Below are positions 1 to 8,248 of a stretch of DNA of 20,743 nucleotides, piece after piece. The notes under the pieces were generated by a model that saw nothing but the letters and a program-made list of their open reading frames with translations, made no database searches and was not told the origin of the DNA. Source of the stretch: an uncultured Ruminococcus sp. GTDB taxonomy: Bacteria > Bacillota > Clostridia > Oscillospirales > Ruminococcaceae. The stretch's first letter is position 1; each line of letters begins with the position of its first letter. The translations under genes and the position numbers were made by a program. The stretch spans positions 1 to 20,743 of the forward strand of contig CAMWVM010000002.1 of the NCBI GenBank assembly GCA_947177715.1, given 5' to 3'.

Positions 1-1034
1 TCTGCTGGGTCAGTTGTGTATTAGTTTCAGACTCTGTCCAGCGTTGAGGGGGACGCCAATCGACCCGAGGGCGATGGCAGCTCAAATTCTAAATCTTCTC
101 CCAAACCAAACTGACGCTGATATTTTTCTAAATTTTCAATGCCAAGACGCTGGGCAGTTTTATAAAAAAATATATTACAGCTTAATTCCAAGGCTTTTTT
201 TACATTGGTAAACCTATGCTTACTCATACAGGAAAACTCCATTCCCGACAGATCAAACTTTTCATTACAAAAAAATAAGGTTGAAGGTGTGATAGCTTTC
301 TCAGTTAGTGCGGCATAAGCCGTTACGGTTTTCATGCAGGAGCCAGGACGATAAAGTCCTGAAGTACATCTGTTCAGCAAAGGTGAATTCTCTTGTTTTA
401 TAATTTCATCATAGTTTTCAGTAAATTCATACAACGAAAAGTCAGGAGCAGACGCCATTGCTAAAACTCCTCCTGTTTTTGCATTTAATATGACTATACT
501 TCCTGCGGTGCATGACGGATTAATTGTATTTTCTGAATTGTCATATTCATTCATAGCCTTTTTAAGAATGTCTTCTATTTTCTTTTGCATATCTGCATTT
601 ATAGTAAGGGCACAGCTTTCACCGTTTTCAGCAGAAATTATCTGTTCGCTTGATATCGTTGTTTCGCCCTTTACAGTGAGATAATCAGTTGTTTTTTCTC
701 CCATTTTTCCTGAAAGTTTATCATTTAGCAACAGTTCTATCCCGCTTTGTGCACTACCGCCTGAGCTTATTCCCCCCAACACATGAGAGGCAATGTTTTG
801 AGGATAAATGCGTTTATTATTTTCATCTGTTCCCGCAAGAAGTTTCCCGTTGCAATCATATATGTTTCCACGCTTAGGTATAATCTCCTCAGTAACTTTT
901 TCCGTTCTCGGCGTTTTCCATGCAGCATATACCGCATAGACCTGAACATGAAAAAGAAGAGTAACGCACACTGTAGCGGTTACAGTTATAAGCACTGCTA
1001 TTGCTTTTATCCTTGAATTTGAAAATAAGTTCAT
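1..1034 (-). CDS. Class B penicillin-binding protein (transpeptidase), 5' part, frame broken near window edge
   Basis: A cell-wall D,D-transpeptidase of the FtsI/PbpA type that crosslinks peptidoglycan outside the membrane. Residues about 11-35 form one N-terminal membrane anchor. The RGNIYD segment (55-60) is typical of the start of the class B dimerisation domain. The transpeptidase domain shows the SxxK active-site tetrad S232-C-M-K235 and the SxN motif S285-C-N287. The third motif (KTG) is not reached. The frame ends in TGA at 27-29, just after GRLASPSTLDRV. If one base of the G run at 48-52 is dropped, the reading continues as SPQRWTESETNTQLTQQ to the window edge, which is what the family shows next. 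The gene therefore either carries a frameshift or the sequence has an indel error. The ATG at 1034 is preceded by TAGGGAAG. The family assignment is firm; which PBP this is (PbpA, FtsI or sporulation type) is uncertain. Confidence 0.85.
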
Positions 1035-1128
1035 ATAAAAACTTCCCTATAAAATTTATCTCATTTTATCTTTCCCCAAAAACTCATAAAATAACCCTTT
1101 TTCATCATTGTTCTAAGCATGTTTGCTC

Positions 1129-1144
1129 GTACATATATATGTAC
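1129..1144. repeat. 16-bp perfect palindrome between divergent genes
   Basis: GTACATATATATGTAC is its own reverse complement. It lies 28 bp upstream of the DUF4830 start and about 95 bp upstream of the PBP start. It could be a regulator site or a promoter-overlapping cruciform; nothing in the sequence names a binding protein. Confidence 0.5.
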
Positions 1145-1171
1145 AAAATTTAACTGAAAGAGGGAAGTTTG

Positions 1172-1633
1172 ATGTTTATTAAAACTATAAAAGTAAAAAA
1201 GCCGACTGCTGCGCTCGGAGGAATAATTGTGATTATTATTGCAATAATAACTGTAGCGCTGATGATTGTTCACAAATTAGGAAACCCTGCGGTTTACGAA
1301 CTGAAAACAGAATCTGACAGACAAAGCTTTATAAAAGAAATGGGATGGCAGGCTTCCGAAGAATATGAAGATTGCAGAGTTATAGTTATTCCCGAAGAAT
1401 TTAACGAAGTTTATGAAAAATATAACGAGCTTCAAAAGGAACAAGGATTTGATTTGTCAAAATATAAGGGAAAAACTGTTGAAATTTACTCATATCCGGT
1501 GTATAATTATGAAGGATATGAGGATAAAGACTGCATTAAATGCAATATTCTCATTTGTGATGGAATACTTATTGGCGGAGATGTTTGCTCCGTAGAAATA
1601 GGCGGTTTTATGCAGGGATTGAGAAAGGGTTAA
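1172..1633 (+). CDS. Membrane-anchored DUF4830-type protein
   Basis: A 153-residue protein of unknown function. Residues about 12-36 form one strongly hydrophobic membrane segment preceded by lysines (KTIKVKKP), so the C-terminal domain is expected outside the cell. That domain has the layout I associate with DUF4830: a short helix (SFIKEMGW), an IPEEFNEVYEKYN segment, LQKEQGFDLSKYKGK, and a terminal IGGDVCSVEIGGFMQG. The ATG at 1172 is preferred over the TTG just before it because AAGAGGGA at 1158-1165 gives normal spacing. It lies 44 bp ahead of the pseudouridine synthase with no terminator visible, so the two may be cotranscribed. The family name is recalled from the motif pattern and was not searched; no function is proposed. 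Confidence 0.75.
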   Translation: MFIKTIKVKKPTAALGGIIVIIIAIITVALMIVHKLGNPAVYELKTESDRQSFIKEMGWQASEEYEDCRVIVIPEEFNEVYEKYNELQKEQGFDLSKYKGKTVEIYSYPVYNYEGYEDKDCIKCNILICDGILIGGDVCSVEIGGFMQGLRKG

Positions 1634-1677
1634 TTTTTTTCGCTTAGCATACTCACCGCAGAAAAGGACTAAAAAAT

Positions 1678-2397
1678 ATGCTGATAAGAATTGATAAATT
1701 CATATCCTCCCAAAGGTCGGATTTATCCCGAAGCATGGTTAAGGAACTTTGCAAAAAAGGTAAAATTACGGTCAATGGTGAAATATGCAAAAAATCGGAC
1801 TTTAAAATAGATACTGATGACACAGAAGTATACGTGGACGGAGAAAAAATCTTATATCGAAAATATATTTATATTATGCTTAATAAGCCTCAGGGAGTTG
1901 TTTGCTCCACTCGTGACGGTGCTTCTCCTACGGTACTCAGTCTTGTTCCGCCACATCTTTTCAGAAAAGGACTGTTTCCAGCCGGAAGGCTTGACAAAGA
2001 CACTGAGGGATTTGTTTTGATTACCGACGACGGCGACCTTGCACACAAAATGCTTGCTCCCAAAAGTCATGTTCCTAAAAAATATGCTGTTGCTCTTGAA
2101 AAGCCATGGGAAAAAGATTATTTCCTTCGCTTCAAAGAGGGAATGGTCATTGACGGAAATGAAAAGTGTCTTCCCGCTGAATTTGCGGGAGATGAAAACA
2201 ATTTGAATCAATGCACTCTTATTCTGCATGAAGGAAAATTTCATCAGGTTAAAAGAATGTTTCAAATTCTTGGAAACAAGGTGGTTTATCTTAAGCGAAT
2301 TTCCATTGGAAATCTAAGTTTAAATGAAAATTTAGCTCTTGGAGAGTGTATGGAGATATTGCACAAAGATGTTGAAAAACTTTTGACATTTAAGTGA
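1678..2397 (+). CDS. rsuA: RsuA/RluB-family rRNA pseudouridine synthase
   Basis: This cytoplasmic enzyme isomerises a specific uridine in ribosomal RNA to pseudouridine; RsuA itself acts on U516 of 16S rRNA. Residues 1-48 are an S4 RNA-binding domain (RIDKFISSQ ... KKGKITVNG). The catalytic domain starts at MLNKPQGVVCS (67-77). It holds the motif GRLDKDTEG (103-111), in which Asp106 is the nucleophile of the family, and later KFHQVKRMF, a hallmark near the C-terminus. The length of 239 residues suits RsuA-type enzymes. An AAAAGGA ribosome site precedes the ATG. No terminator is seen between the stop and the next promoter at 2483. The family is certain; RsuA rather than RluB/RluE is inferred from the length and motif spelling. 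Confidence 0.88.
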   Translation: MLIRIDKFISSQRSDLSRSMVKELCKKGKITVNGEICKKSDFKIDTDDTEVYVDGEKILYRKYIYIMLNKPQGVVCSTRDGASPTVLSLVPPHLFRKGLFPAGRLDKDTEGFVLITDDGDLAHKMLAPKSHVPKKYAVALEKPWEKDYFLRFKEGMVIDGNEKCLPAEFAGDENNLNQCTLILHEGKFHQVKRMFQILGNKVVYLKRISIGNLSLNENLALGECMEILHKDVEKLLTFK

Positions 2398-2482
2398 GTT
2401 GATTTTACATATAATGGAAGATATTATGCAATTTTCGTCAATGTTTATAAAGAGATGTGACAAACTTTAGTAAAAAAAACAC

Positions 2483-2511
2483 TTGCTATAATATCAGAAA
2501 TTTGTTATGAT
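2483..2511 (+). promoter_or_regulatory. Sigma-A promoter of the sugar ABC ATPase gene
   Basis: TTGCTA (2483-2488), 17-bp spacer, TATGAT (2506-2511) with an extended -10 TG at 2503-2504. The predicted start is near 2518, just upstream of a dyad and followed by AAGGAGG at 2549-2555. Confidence 0.75.
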
Positions 2512-2525
2512 ATAAATGTAGCTAA

Positions 2526-2540
2526 TAAACGTATTAGTAA
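2526..2540 (+). promoter_or_regulatory. Candidate carbohydrate operator (shared with cellobiose phosphorylase)
   Basis: TAAACGTATTAGTAA begins 14 bp after the -10 box. It overlaps an imperfect palindrome, CTAATA-AACG-TATTAG (2522-2537). It matches 13 of 15 bases of the element at 13189-13203 (minus strand), which lies 16 bp after the cellobiose phosphorylase -10 box. A central CG in an AT-rich dyad is typical of LacI/GalR-family sites; the regulator itself is not in this window. Confidence 0.5.
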
Positions 2541-2564
2541 AATACAACAAGGAGGTTCTTATTA

Positions 2565-3707
2565 ATGGCAAGTGTATCATTAAGAGAAATTTATAAGAAA
2601 TACCCGGGCGGTGTTATTGCCGTTTCCGATTTTAACATTGAGATCAAAGACAAAGAATTTATCATTCTCGTTGGTCCTTCAGGATGCGGTAAGTCAACAA
2701 CTCTCCGTATGATTGCCGGACTTGAAGAAATCAGTGAAGGCGAGCTCTATATTGGAGACAGACTTGTAAATGATATTGCACCTAAGGACAGAGATATCGC
2801 AATGGTTTTCCAGAACTATGCGCTTTATCCTCATATGACAGTTTTCGAGAACATGGCATTTGGTCTTAAGCTCAGAAAAGTTCCTAAGGACGAAATCGCA
2901 AGAAAGGTTGAAGAGGCTGCAAGAATTCTTGACATCTCACACCTTCTTGACAGAAAACCTAAGGCTCTTTCTGGTGGTCAAAGACAGCGTGTTGCTCTTG
3001 GTCGTGCTATCGTTCGTGAGCCACAGGTATTCCTTCTTGACGAGCCTTTGTCAAACCTTGACGCTAAGCTCCGTGCTCAGATGAGAACTGAGATTTCTAA
3101 GCTTCACAAGAAATTGGGTACAACATTTATTTATGTAACTCATGACCAGACAGAAGCTATGACAATGGGTGACAGAATCGTTGTTATGAAAGACGGTTAC
3201 ATCCAGCAGATTGACACACCTACAAACCTTTACAATAACCCTGTTAACCAGTTTGTTGCTGGATTCATCGGTTCACCTCAGATGAACTTTATTGATTCTA
3301 AGCTTCTTAAGGTTGACGGAAAATATATTGTTGAATTTGGTTCTGAAGATACTAAGACAACAAGAGGAGTTAAATATACTGTAGAAGTTCCTGAATCCAA
3401 GGCTGACGCAGAAGCTCTTGAGCCATTGGTTGGCAAGGAAGTTGTTCTCGGTATTCGTCCTGAATGTATCCATGACGAGGAAATGTTCCTTTCATCTGCT
3501 AAGACAGGTGTTATCAAGACAACTGTAGAAGTAACAGAAATGATGGGTGCTGAAACATACCTCTACCTCACATGTGAAGGTATTCCTCTTACTGCAAGAG
3601 TTTCACCTCGTTCAACTGCAAGACCTCAGGATGAAATTCAGGTTGCTATTGATCCTAACAGAATCCATATCTTTGATAAGGAAACAGAAAAGTCTGTAGT
3701 AAACTAA
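2565..3707 (+). CDS. msmK: Sugar ABC importer ATPase, MsmK/UgpC/MalK family
   Basis: This is the ATP-binding subunit that powers CUT1-type sugar importers at the inner face of the membrane. The nucleotide-binding domain is complete: Walker [10 protein letters not shown] (37-45), Q-loop Gln83, signature LSGGQ (135-139), Walker B VFLLDE with Glu160, and switch His193. Residues from about 235 onward form the extra TOBE/MalK-type regulatory domain that marks this subfamily; 380 residues is the usual length. No permease or binding-protein gene adjoins it. That fits the orphan multitask ATPases (MsmX/MsmK) known in Firmicutes, which energise several sugar transporters encoded elsewhere. It has its own promoter, a candidate operator, a strong AAGGAGG site and a terminator, so it is monocistronic. 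The family is certain; the substrate range is inferred. Confidence 0.93.
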   Translation: MASVSLREIYKKYPGGVIAVSDFNIEIKDKEFIILVGPSGCGKSTTLRMIAGLEEISEGELYIGDRLVNDIAPKDRDIAMVFQNYALYPHMTVFENMAFGLKLRKVPKDEIARKVEEAARILDISHLLDRKPKALSGGQRQRVALGRAIVREPQVFLLDEPLSNLDAKLRAQMRTEISKLHKKLGTTFIYVTHDQTEAMTMGDRIVVMKDGYIQQIDTPTNLYNNPVNQFVAGFIGSPQMNFIDSKLLKVDGKYIVEFGSEDTKTTRGVKYTVEVPESKADAEALEPLVGKEVVLGIRPECIHDEEMFLSSAKTGVIKTTVEVTEMMGAETYLYLTCEGIPLTARVSPRSTARPQDEIQVAIDPNRIHIFDKETEKSVVN

Positions 3708-3726
3708 TAACTTAGCTTGATATTAT

Positions 3727-3763
3727 AAAAAGTCCTTCTGAATCATATCAGAAGGACTTTTTT
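3727..3763 (+). terminator. Intrinsic terminator of the ABC ATPase gene
   Basis: AGTCCTTCTGA (3731-3741) pairs perfectly with TCAGAAGGACT (3748-3758) over a 6-nt loop, followed by a T run ending at 3763. It ends only 18 bp before the next start codon. Confidence 0.9.
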
Positions 3764-3781
3764 CATAAGGAGACATGACAT

Positions 3782-5014
3782 ATGAAATTAAAAAAATTTT
3801 TTGCCCTTGTCCTTTCAGCTCTTATGATTTTATCTGTAATGAGCGGATGCGGAAATGACGATAAGGGTAATGAGAGCACAACAGAATCTTCAGTCGAAAG
3901 CAAGATGCCTGAAACAGATGAAGAATGGCATGACGCCATGATTGAAAAATCTATGGTAACATACGGCAATACCACTGCGATGCAAGAAAAAATAAAAAAA
4001 GCACAGGCAGGGGAGGAAATCACTGTTGCCTACTTAGGTGGATCAATAACCGAAGGACTTACCGCAGGACCAAGCCAATGCTGGGCAAGACTTACATATG
4101 AGCATTTTGCTGAAAAATACGGCACAGGTGAAAACGTCAAGTACTGTAATGCAGGACTTAGCGGTACACCTTCGACTCTTGGCATTCTAAGGCTTAATCG
4201 TGACGTTCTTGTAAACAATCCTGATATTTGCTTTGTTGAATTTGCAGTAAATGACGCAGATGACGGTAATCATCGCAATGCATATGAGAGTATTGTCAAA
4301 GACTTGCTTGAAAAAGATGTTGCAGTAGTACTGCTTTTCTCGGTAACTGAGCAAGACTATAGCTGTCAGGATTATATGAAAGCAATAGGAAACCACTATC
4401 AGCTTCCAATGATATCATATTGTGACGCACTTAGATTTATGTTTGAAAACAATCGTATGACATGGAAAGACTTTTCAGACGATCAATCTCACCCGAATGT
4501 TTCAGGACATGAGCTTGTTGCGGAAATGGTTAATCACTATTTCGACACAGTTACAGACGTTGAAAGCGAAGCGTATACAATGCCGTCAGAACCACTTAAT
4601 ACACCTCGTCAGTCCGGTGCAGATATATATGAAAATACAAATCTTAAACCCGAAAGCACAGGTAGCTGGGAAAACGGCTCCAATATCTCAGACTTTGAAA
4701 ACGGTTGGTCACACAAGGAAGGCTCAGGAAACAAGCCGTTAGTTTTAAAATTTAAAGCTAAATTTGCCTACCTAATTTATAAAGAGGTAGGCGGCGGTGA
4801 CAAATTCGGCAAGGCACATATTAAAATTACTTGCAACGGCGAACCTTACAATGAACTTGATTTAAATGCTATCCATTCTTCAGGCTGGGGTAATCCCGAA
4901 ATTATGGTATTGGGAATGCAGACAGAAGCTATGGAATATGAAGTTGAAATTTCCATGACCGAAGGCGACGAGGATAAGCTCTTCCAAGTTCTCGGTATAG
5001 CATATACAATGTAA
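3782..5014 (+). CDS. SGNH/GDSL hydrolase lipoprotein with C-terminal extension
   Basis: A probable secreted esterase or deacetylase tethered to the outer membrane face as a lipoprotein. Residues 1-22 are a lipoprotein signal with lipobox MSGC (Cys23), then an acidic/Ser-Thr linker to about 45. The SGNH fold follows: block I GGSITEG with nucleophile Ser88, block II Gly125 in NAGLSG, block III Asn157 in FAVND, and block V Asp234-x-x-His237 in DQSHPN. All four catalytic positions are present. Residues about 270-410 form a further beta-rich-looking domain that I do not recognise and that may bind carbohydrate. Such enzymes in fibre degraders often remove acetyl groups from polysaccharides, but the substrate cannot be read from the sequence. 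The ribosome site AAGGAG lies directly behind the upstream terminator, leaving no room for a promoter between them. Confidence 0.85.
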   Translation: MKLKKFFALVLSALMILSVMSGCGNDDKGNESTTESSVESKMPETDEEWHDAMIEKSMVTYGNTTAMQEKIKKAQAGEEITVAYLGGSITEGLTAGPSQCWARLTYEHFAEKYGTGENVKYCNAGLSGTPSTLGILRLNRDVLVNNPDICFVEFAVNDADDGNHRNAYESIVKDLLEKDVAVVLLFSVTEQDYSCQDYMKAIGNHYQLPMISYCDALRFMFENNRMTWKDFSDDQSHPNVSGHELVAEMVNHYFDTVTDVESEAYTMPSEPLNTPRQSGADIYENTNLKPESTGSWENGSNISDFENGWSHKEGSGNKPLVLKFKAKFAYLIYKEVGGGDKFGKAHIKITCNGEPYNELDLNAIHSSGWGNPEIMVLGMQTEAMEYEVEISMTEGDEDKLFQVLGIAYTM

Positions 5015-5022
5015 GCTAAATA

Positions 5023-5048
5023 AAAACGGACGATTACTCGTCCGTTTT
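5023..5048. terminator. Bidirectional intrinsic terminator between convergent genes
   Basis: AAAACGGACGA (5023-5033) and TCGTCCGTTTT (5038-5048) form a perfect 11-bp stem with a 4-nt loop and A/T runs on both sides. The stop codon of the minus-strand permease (5034-5036) lies in the loop, so its last codons are part of the stem. Confidence 0.85.
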
Positions 5049-6272
5049 CTTTTTGTTATTCACATTACATGGTGTTTTCATTTCATTCTCAAGTGATTTG
5101 TCTGTTTGCACAGGAACGGTTATAGATTCGGATTTAGGATTCTTCCTCTGATTCATAAAGAAAACAATATCGCTTAAAACGCAATAAAGCACTGCGCATA
5201 CCGGGACGCTGACAAACATACCAATTATTCCGCCAACGTTTCCGCCCACAGTTACAGCAAAAAGCACCCATATTGACGGAAGTCCAACTGACGAACCAAC
5301 TACATGCGGATATATGAAATTTCCCTCAATTTGCTGAAGCACCAACATGAACACAACAAACCAAAACGCCTGTGATAAGCTTGTAACAGATATCAGAAAT
5401 GCTCCGACCACAACGCCGATAAATGCTCCGACAATAGGAATAAATGCTGTCACTGCAACAAGTACACCGATCATAACCGCATATGGCATTCTCATAATCA
5501 GCATACCGATTGTACAAAGAGTTCCGAGAATAACAGCTTCCATACACTGACCTGTGAGAAACTTTGAAAATGTATCAGAAGACTTCTTACAAACATAAGT
5601 AATTTTGTCCGCAAAGTCGTTTCTTATAAAGGCATTCATAAGTTTTTTACATTGACTCAACAGCTTTTCCTTTTGAGCAAGCATATAAATTGCGAAAAAC
5701 AGTCCTAAAACTCCGTTTACTATAGAGGAAAAAATTGAAGACACAACGCTTATGGTAGAATCTACTGTTTTAAGAGTCAGTACGCTGTCTTTTACGATCG
5801 CTGTCAGCTTTTCTATAACTGTGTCTTTATTTAAATTTATATTATCAAGCCAGTTTGTTATAAGCGGCTGATTGTTTATTTTTTTGCTGAGCTGATTAAC
5901 AAAATCGGGTATATCTTCTGTAAGCTGAGTAAGAGTATTTATCAATGCCGGAATTACAAGATAAAAAATCATAAATATGATAAAAAAGAACAAAAGAATA
6001 ACCACAAAAATAGAAACAGGTCGCTTAATCTTTGCTTTGAGTTTTGACAGCTCCCCTGTCTTCCTTGATGGTTTAAAAATCCTGCGTTCAATGGAATACA
6101 TTGGTACATTTAGAATAAACGCTATGCAAAAACCAATAATAACAGGGGACAATACTGAGAAAACACTTTGCGCTGTGCCAAATAAAAGGCTATAATTGTT
6201 AAGAAGCCAGAACAGGATAACGCCGAATGCAATCAAAATCATATACTGTTTCATCTTGCTTTTATTCTTCAC
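5034..6272 (-). CDS. AI-2E family transporter (putative permease)
   Basis: A polytopic membrane protein of 412 residues in the AI-2E (formerly UPF0118/PerM) family, whose characterised members include quorum-signal exporters and Na+/H+ antiporters. Hydrophobic segments lie near 8-30, 34-57, 85-112, 175-198, 245-262, 264-293, 300-313 and 335-372. A long polar extracytoplasmic stretch runs from about 113 to 165. Family hallmarks are IPIVGAFIG (278-286) and IEGNFIYPHVVGSSVGL (315-331). The start is GTG at 6272 with AAGGAGG nine bases upstream. An ATG next to it is followed at once by TAA and cannot be used. The C-terminus is charged and cytoplasmic. The family is certain; the cargo is unknown. 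No clear promoter is seen, and the gene follows acetolactate synthase beyond a strong terminator. Confidence 0.9.
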   Translation of the reverse strand: MKNKSKMKQYMILIAFGVILFWLLNNYSLLFGTAQSVFSVLSPVIIGFCIAFILNVPMYSIERRIFKPSRKTGELSKLKAKIKRPVSIFVVILLFFFIIFMIFYLVIPALINTLTQLTEDIPDFVNQLSKKINNQPLITNWLDNINLNKDTVIEKLTAIVKDSVLTLKTVDSTISVVSSIFSSIVNGVLGLFFAIYMLAQKEKLLSQCKKLMNAFIRNDFADKITYVCKKSSDTFSKFLTGQCMEAVILGTLCTIGMLIMRMPYAVMIGVLVAVTAFIPIVGAFIGVVVGAFLISVTSLSQAFWFVVFMLVLQQIEGNFIYPHVVGSSVGLPSIWVLFAVTVGGNVGGIIGMFVSVPVCAVLYCVLSDIVFFMNQRKNPKSESITVPVQTDKSLENEMKTPCNVNNKKKTDE

Positions 6273-6351
6273 TTTTACATTCCTCCTTTGCCGTATTCTG
6301 AAAATAAGGGGTAACAGTAGTTAAAATGACTTAAAGACTTGCCTGAAAAAC

Positions 6352-6381
6352 ATAAGGCACAGTCATATTGCTGTGCCTTAT
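6352..6381 (-). terminator. Intrinsic terminator of acetolactate synthase
   Basis: ATAAGGCACAG (6352-6362) and CTGTGCCTTAT (6371-6381) form a perfect 11-bp stem with an 8-nt loop. On the minus strand the stem is followed by a T run (6346-6350). Confidence 0.88.
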
Positions 6382-6388
6382 ATGTATA

Positions 6389-8074
6389 TTAGTCTAATTC
6401 TATTTCCATAATCGGTTCGCTTATGTCCTTTCCGGCAGGAACCATAGGCAAAACATTAATGTCTTTATTAATTTTGCAGTCAATAAGACAGGGTCTTCCA
6501 CAAGATAACGCCTTTTCAAGCATTGGCTTTATGTCGGACTTTTTCTCAATGAGAATTCCCTCAATACCAAATGCATCTGCAAGCTTTATAAGGTCTGTTC
6601 CTCGCTGAATATTTGTTTGCGAAAATCTCTTTCCGTAGAAAAGTCTTTGCCATTGACGAACCATTCCCAGAACATCATTCTCAAATACAAGCTCAATAAC
6701 AGGAATATTGTGCTTTGCAAGAGATGAAAGCTCGTTACAGTTCATGAAGAAGCTTCCGTCGCCGGCAATATTGATAACCGGCTTGTCAGGATTTCCGCAT
6801 TTTGATCCGATTGCTGCACCAAGTCCGTATCCCATTGTACCCAATCCACCGCTTGAAGCAAAGCTTCTTGGAGTTTTAAAATTGTAATACTGAGCAGCCC
6901 ACATCTGATGCTGACCAACTTCTGTTGTAACAATAGCTTTTCCGTCTGTAAGTCTGTCAAGCTCTTCGATAACATCCTGAGGAAGAACCTCGTCATCGTT
7001 TTCTACAGGAACCATTTTAAGGGCATAATCCTTTTTCCACTGAGCAACCTGAGCCATCCATTCCTGATGTTTCATGTCAGGCAAAAGCTCGTTAAGCTTT
7101 GCAAGAATATATTTTACGTCACCTGTAACATGCAGATCAACGTTAACGTTTTTGCCGATTTCAGCAGGATCAATTTCAATATGTATAATTTCAGTGTCTT
7201 TAGCAAAGGTGTTAGGGTTACAAAGAACACGGTCTGAAAAACGTGAACCAAGAACAATCATAAGATCACACTTGTTAAGTGCCAATGCCGAAGTTTTTGT
7301 TCCGTGCATTCCCAACATGCCTATATAGTTTTCCTTTGTATTATCAAAAGCACACTGTCCCATAAGTGACAATGAAACAGGAGCATCGCATTTTCTAACA
7401 AATTCAGCCATTTCGTCAATAGCATCACATGAAACAACTCCGCCGCCTGCATAGATAAAAGGTCTTTCAGCTGACTTAATTTTTTCAGCCGCCCTTGCAA
7501 TCTGTTCGTTTATATCGTCAGGATTATGGTGAACAATTTTCTTAGGCTCAGTTTTCTCATACTCAGTCTTAGCTATAGTGATATCCTTAGGAATATCAAT
7601 AAGAACAGGTCCTTTTCTTCCCTCATTTGCAATATAAAATGCTTCTCTGATTGTATCTGCAAGTTTTGTTATATCTTTAACTATGTAATTGTGCTTTGTA
7701 ACAGGCATAGTAATTCCGCATATATCAACCTCCTGAAAGCTGTCAAGTCCCAAAAGTGAGGTCGTAACGTTACCTGTGATTGCAACCAATGGAATTGAGT
7801 CCATATTTGCAGTTGCAATAGCAGTAACAAGGTTTGTGGCACCCGGACCTGAAGTGGCAATAACGACTCCGGTTTTGCCGGTTGTACGAGAATATCCGTC
7901 AGCTGCATGACAAGCAGCCTGTTCATGTGCAGTAATAATGTGTTTGATTTTATCTGAATACATATAAAGCGAATCATAAATATTCAAAACAGCTCCGCCA
8001 GGATAGCCGAAAACAGTATCAACACCCTGTTCAAGCAAGCATTCAATAATTATATCTGAACCGGTCAATAACAT
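6389..8074 (-). CDS. ilvB: Acetolactate synthase, large catalytic subunit
   Basis: This thiamine-diphosphate enzyme condenses two pyruvates to 2-acetolactate, or pyruvate with 2-oxobutyrate, opening valine/leucine and isoleucine synthesis in the cytoplasm. The 561-residue protein starts [13 protein letters not shown]. Glu51 in AHEQAA is the conserved activating glutamate. The ThDP/Mg motif is GDGSFFMN from 438. [12 protein letters not shown] (465-476) is typical of the anabolic enzyme rather than the catabolic AlsS form. An in-frame start 48 bp further upstream is possible, but it falls at the transcription start. The ATG at 8074 has AGAGGGA in good position. No small regulatory subunit (ilvN) and no other ilv gene adjoins it. 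The leader of about 30 nt is too short for a T-box or peptide attenuator. Confidence 0.93.
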   Translation of the reverse strand: MLLTGSDIIIECLLEQGVDTVFGYPGGAVLNIYDSLYMYSDKIKHIITAHEQAACHAADGYSRTTGKTGVVIATSGPGATNLVTAIATANMDSIPLVAITGNVTTSLLGLDSFQEVDICGITMPVTKHNYIVKDITKLADTIREAFYIANEGRKGPVLIDIPKDITIAKTEYEKTEPKKIVHHNPDDINEQIARAAEKIKSAERPFIYAGGGVVSCDAIDEMAEFVRKCDAPVSLSLMGQCAFDNTKENYIGMLGMHGTKTSALALNKCDLMIVLGSRFSDRVLCNPNTFAKDTEIIHIEIDPAEIGKNVNVDLHVTGDVKYILAKLNELLPDMKHQEWMAQVAQWKKDYALKMVPVENDDEVLPQDVIEELDRLTDGKAIVTTEVGQHQMWAAQYYNFKTPRSFASSGGLGTMGYGLGAAIGSKCGNPDKPVINIAGDGSFFMNCNELSSLAKHNIPVIELVFENDVLGMVRQWQRLFYGKRFSQTNIQRGTDLIKLADAFGIEGILIEKKSDIKPMLEKALSCGRPCLIDCKINKDINVLPMVPAGKDISEPIMEIELD

Positions 8075-8113
8075 AAAAACATCCCTCTTTAATATCAATA
8101 TTATTAATAAATA

Positions 8114-8142
8114 ATTATACAATAGCTGTCCGATATTGTCAA
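8114..8142 (-). promoter_or_regulatory. Consensus sigma-A promoter of ilvB
   Basis: On the minus strand there is TTGACA (8142-8137), a 17-bp spacer and TATAAT (8119-8114), both boxes perfect. Transcription should start near 8107, giving a leader of about 33 nt. Confidence 0.85.
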
Positions 8143-8161
8143 TAGAATTTTTGTTAAGACT

Positions 8162-8181
8162 GTTTTTGTACTTGCAAAAAC
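8162..8181. repeat. Inverted repeat over the malic enzyme -35 region
   Basis: GTTTTTG (8162-8168) and CAAAAAC (8175-8181) are 7-bp arms around a 6-nt centre and overlap the -35 box at 8172-8177. A second pair, TGTCCG (8127-8132) and CGGACA (8181-8186), brackets the divergent region. It could be an operator; unproven. Confidence 0.35.
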
Positions 8182-8200
8182 GGACAATGTGTGATATTAT
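8172..8200 (+). promoter_or_regulatory. Sigma-A promoter of malic enzyme
   Basis: TTGCAA (8172-8177), 17-bp spacer, TATTAT (8195-8200). The predicted start is near 8207. This makes an in-frame GTG at 8210 nearly leaderless and supports the ATG at 8249. Confidence 0.7.
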
Positions 8201-8248
8201 AAAAAAGACGTGTTTAACGGAAATATTTATCTGAAAGGACTTGAAAAA

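Noticed and set aside
8075..8113. T-box or peptide attenuator ahead of ilvB
   Set aside because: The leader from the predicted start is about 33 nt and has no terminator hairpin.
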